Source: Clostridiales bacterium
GTDB taxonomy: Bacteria > Bacillota > Clostridia > Lachnospirales > Lachnospiraceae
Length of the DNA stretch: 7,042 bases
Assembly: GCA_018369015.1 (NCBI GenBank)
Contig: JAGZDD010000194.1
Location: 1-7,042, forward strand
Direction: 5' to 3'
The position numbers and the translations under genes were made by a program. The notes below the pieces were generated by a model. The model had not been told where the DNA came from. It saw only the letters and a list, made by a program, of their open reading frames with translations, and searched no databases. Positions 5,956-7,042 of the stretch are shown here, one piece after another. Positions within the stretch are counted from its first letter, which is position 1; the number at the start of each line of letters is the position of its first letter.

Positions 5956-6121
5956 GATTTTTTCCTCTCTTTCTCTTGTTAAATCAAAGCCCCCGCCGCA
6001 AGCAGCAAGGTGTTCATCAGCCGCCCGGCGGCATTGCTGTCCAGGAAGCCTATTGCCCCATATACAATTCGACAACTTATTACAGAAATAATAAGTTGTC
6101 GAATAATGTAGCAATTTAGTG
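5956..6121 (-). promoter_or_regulatory. Structured 5' leader of guaB (about 165 nt)
   Basis: The leader between the predicted start of transcription (near 6121) and the GTG holds two structures. Close to the 5' end is the 16-bp hairpin at 6067-6104. About 6008-6050 there is a GC-rich element in which CAGCAA and TTGCTG enclose a GCCGC/GCGGC hairpin. I do not recognise a known riboswitch (no purine-riboswitch core) and see no terminator/antiterminator pair with a U-run. Confidence 0.4.
6067..6104. repeat. Perfect 16-bp inverted repeat in the guaB leader
   Basis: ATTCGACAACTTATTA (6067-6082) is the exact reverse complement of 6089-6104, separated by six bases. It begins about 17 nt downstream of the predicted guaB transcription start. 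No T-run follows on the minus strand, so it is not an ordinary terminator. It could be a repressor operator, an mRNA-stabilising 5' hairpin, or the remnant of a small mobile element. Confidence 0.85.
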
Positions 6122-6127
6122 TTTACA

Positions 6128-6156
6128 AGTTTAACAAATCATTCTTTAAAAGTCAA
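6128..6156 (-). promoter_or_regulatory. guaB: Predicted sigma-A promoter of guaB
   Basis: On the minus strand a -35 TTGACT (complement of 6151-6156, five of six) is separated by exactly 17 bp from a -10 TAAACT (complement of 6128-6133, four of six). Transcription would start near 6121 and run into the guaB leader. Confidence 0.6.
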
Positions 6157-6224
6157 CATGCGAGATTATTATTAATTCTAAACAGTTTTATTAATGCTGC
6201 TTAAAATTCAATGTCGTTCTATCA

Positions 6225-6240
6225 GTAATATTAATATTAC
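6225..6240. repeat. Perfect 16-bp AT-rich palindrome downstream of the membrane-protein gene
   Basis: GTAATATTAATATTAC equals its own reverse complement with no spacer. It lies 24 bp beyond the stop codon of the 175-residue protein, in an AT-rich gap. It may be a binding site or part of a weak transcript end (CTATC/GATAG pair around it), or it may be chance in AT-rich sequence. Confidence 0.5.
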
Positions 6241-6263
6241 ATAATGTTTGGCACAGATAGCGG

Positions 6264-6791
6264 TCAGCCTTCCTTTTTCACCTTGCTCGGCGAGTAATTA
6301 TACATATTCTGAATCATCTTTTCCGACGGTTCAAAAATAACCTTTATACGGCCCTTATCCCCTGAGCCAACATAGACATAACGCTTTTTAGATTTATCGC
6401 GGGACGAAAAATCATAAACCTTATAATCGCCGTGCTGGAAGCCGTCTAACCAATGAGAGCCTTCCGGAGCAAGCACTTCCAGGGATTCAAAAGTCACACT
6501 CAGCTTTCTCTTTCTTCTGAAATCACCGCTTAACTGGTCAAAATCCAAATCGCCGGAAGTAAATATATACTCATATTCAACCTTTTGGAAACGGATGATA
6601 AAATACTCAATAACAATAATAATGACTGCAAAAATAAACAGCCCGGGCAATGCTGCAAAAAATCCCAGAACAAAAAGCACTGCAATTAAAAATGTGATGA
6701 TCCCGCAAATAACACGGACAATAATATTTCCCGTAGTGACTTTCCTCTTAACGAGGACTTCGGAGAATACATCTCCTGATGAACTTACCAT
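6264..6791 (-). CDS. Two-helix membrane protein of unknown function (DUF6106-like), 175 aa
   Basis: The protein has an N-terminal cytoplasmic stretch (residues 1-22) containing VLVKRKVTTG. Two closely spaced hydrophobic helices follow at about 23-45 and 47-67, forming a hairpin. A soluble domain of about 105 residues comes next, rich in beta-prone and aromatic residues (YEYIFTSGDLDFDQL at 73-87, then the basic RRKRKL). Lys-rich sequence ends the protein. The arrangement resembles the DUF6106 proteins of Clostridia, recalled from memory and not verified. No catalytic motif is visible. The ATG has a strong GGAGGAG ribosome site (complement of 6799-6805) 7 nt upstream. It is probably monocistronic or only loosely linked to guaB, which has its own promoter about 110 bp downstream. 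Confidence 0.85.
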   Translation of the reverse strand: MVSSSGDVFSEVLVKRKVTTGNIIVRVICGIITFLIAVLFVLGFFAALPGLFIFAVIIIVIEYFIIRFQKVEYEYIFTSGDLDFDQLSGDFRRKRKLSVTFESLEVLAPEGSHWLDGFQHGDYKVYDFSSRDKSKKRYVYVGSGDKGRIKVIFEPSEKMIQNMYNYSPSKVKKEG

Positions 6792-6888
6792 AGCTTATCT
6801 CCTCCAAGTAGTTACTTATCCAGCGGTATTGCCGCCCTCAGGCACCTGCTGCCCAGCCTGGCTATTAGCCGCAGGATTTCTAAATCAT

Positions 6889-6917
6889 ATTATACTTGAT
6901 TTTACTCCGAAGATAAA
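6889..6917 (-). promoter_or_regulatory. Predicted promoter of the two-helix membrane protein
   Basis: A perfect -10 TATAAT (complement of 6889-6894) has a weak -35, TTTATC (complement of 6912-6917), 17 bp upstream. The resulting leader is about 90 nt and holds small hairpins (GGCT/AGCC near 6868, GCGG/CCGC near 6823) before the ribosome site. No known riboswitch was recognised. Confidence 0.6.
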
Positions 6918-6955
6918 GCCCAAAATCCGAATATTTTTTAATTATTTACTATGAA

Positions 6956-7042
6956 AGCCCCGGACGGCGGCTGTGAGACAGGGCGTGCTTGCACGCAATG
7001 ACTCACAGACATCGGACGGCAAGGTGGTATGAGTGCGGGGTG
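6956..7042. other. GC-rich hairpin-containing intergenic sequence at right edge
   Basis: CTGTGAG (6971-6977) pairs with CTCACAG (7002-7008) and encloses a second stem, GCGTGC/GCACGC (6983-6988 with 6991-6996). CGGACGGC occurs twice as a direct repeat, at 6961-6968 and 7013-7020, flanking the hairpin. The composition differs sharply from the AT-rich promoter region beside it. No convincing gene is visible. Minus-strand frames run open into the edge, so it could also be the end of an upstream gene, a dispersed repeat or an RNA element. Confidence 0.4.

Noticed and set aside
5956..6114. N-terminal extension of IMP dehydrogenase to an ATG at 6114
   Set aside because: The extra 53 codons cross a perfect hairpin and GC-rich structured DNA, have no family counterpart, and the GTG at 5955 has the proper ribosome site and family length.
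5956..6121. Purine or other known riboswitch upstream of guaB
   Set aside because: No recognisable conserved core and no terminator/antiterminator with U-run; only generic hairpins seen.
1..7042. CRISPR array, tRNA or rRNA genes
   Set aside because: No regularly spaced repeats and no tRNA- or rRNA-like sequence noticed on either strand.

Overview
The window looks like chromosomal DNA of a low-to-moderate G+C Gram-positive anaerobe of the Clostridia, probably Lachnospiraceae. The reasons are strong AGGAGG-type ribosome sites, sigma-A-like promoters, a Clostridia-like GuaB, and a DUF6106-like two-helix membrane protein. This placement is an inference; no rRNA or other taxonomic marker is present. 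All seven genes I can support lie on the minus strand, so the transcription order runs from high to low coordinates.

Right part (about 3796-7042), housekeeping-like: a small two-TM membrane protein (6264-6791) has its own promoter and structured leader. Next comes guaB, IMP dehydrogenase (4501-5955, GTG start), with a good promoter and a leader containing a perfect 16-bp stem-loop. A membrane-anchored N-acetylmuramoyl-L-alanine amidase (3796-4455 or 4476) follows guaB after a short gap. A bidirectional intrinsic terminator (3747-3791) closes this block.

Left part (1-3695), accessory: a serine recombinase of the DNA-invertase/resolvase family (3081-3695) is followed after about 12 bp by a 144-bp segment (2925-3068). 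This segment is bounded by 20-bp inverted repeats that match at 19 of 20 positions. Each repeat is itself a quasi-palindrome with CAAAAA half-sites, as expected of serine-invertase crossover sites. Downstream lies a tightly spaced four-gene operon. It encodes a membrane-anchored protein with four DnaJ-type CxxCxGxG zinc knuckles (2486-2875), a 466-residue protein with an N-terminal hydrophobic segment and a long coiled coil (1061-2461), a 315-residue P-loop GTPase-like protein (96-1043), and the start of a second, different P-loop NTPase cut by the window edge (1-81).

My main interpretation is that the operon is a phase-variable accessory module of unknown function, possibly a GTPase-based conflict or stress system, switched by the neighbouring invertase. 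The best promoter inside the invertible segment (extended -10, plus strand) points away from the operon in this copy, so the window may show the OFF state. The terminator of the invertase gene is built half from fixed DNA and half from invertible DNA. Inversion should therefore both turn the promoter toward the operon and dismantle the terminator. The inverted repeats, recombinase and gene order are visible in the sequence; the switching and the operon's function are inferred.
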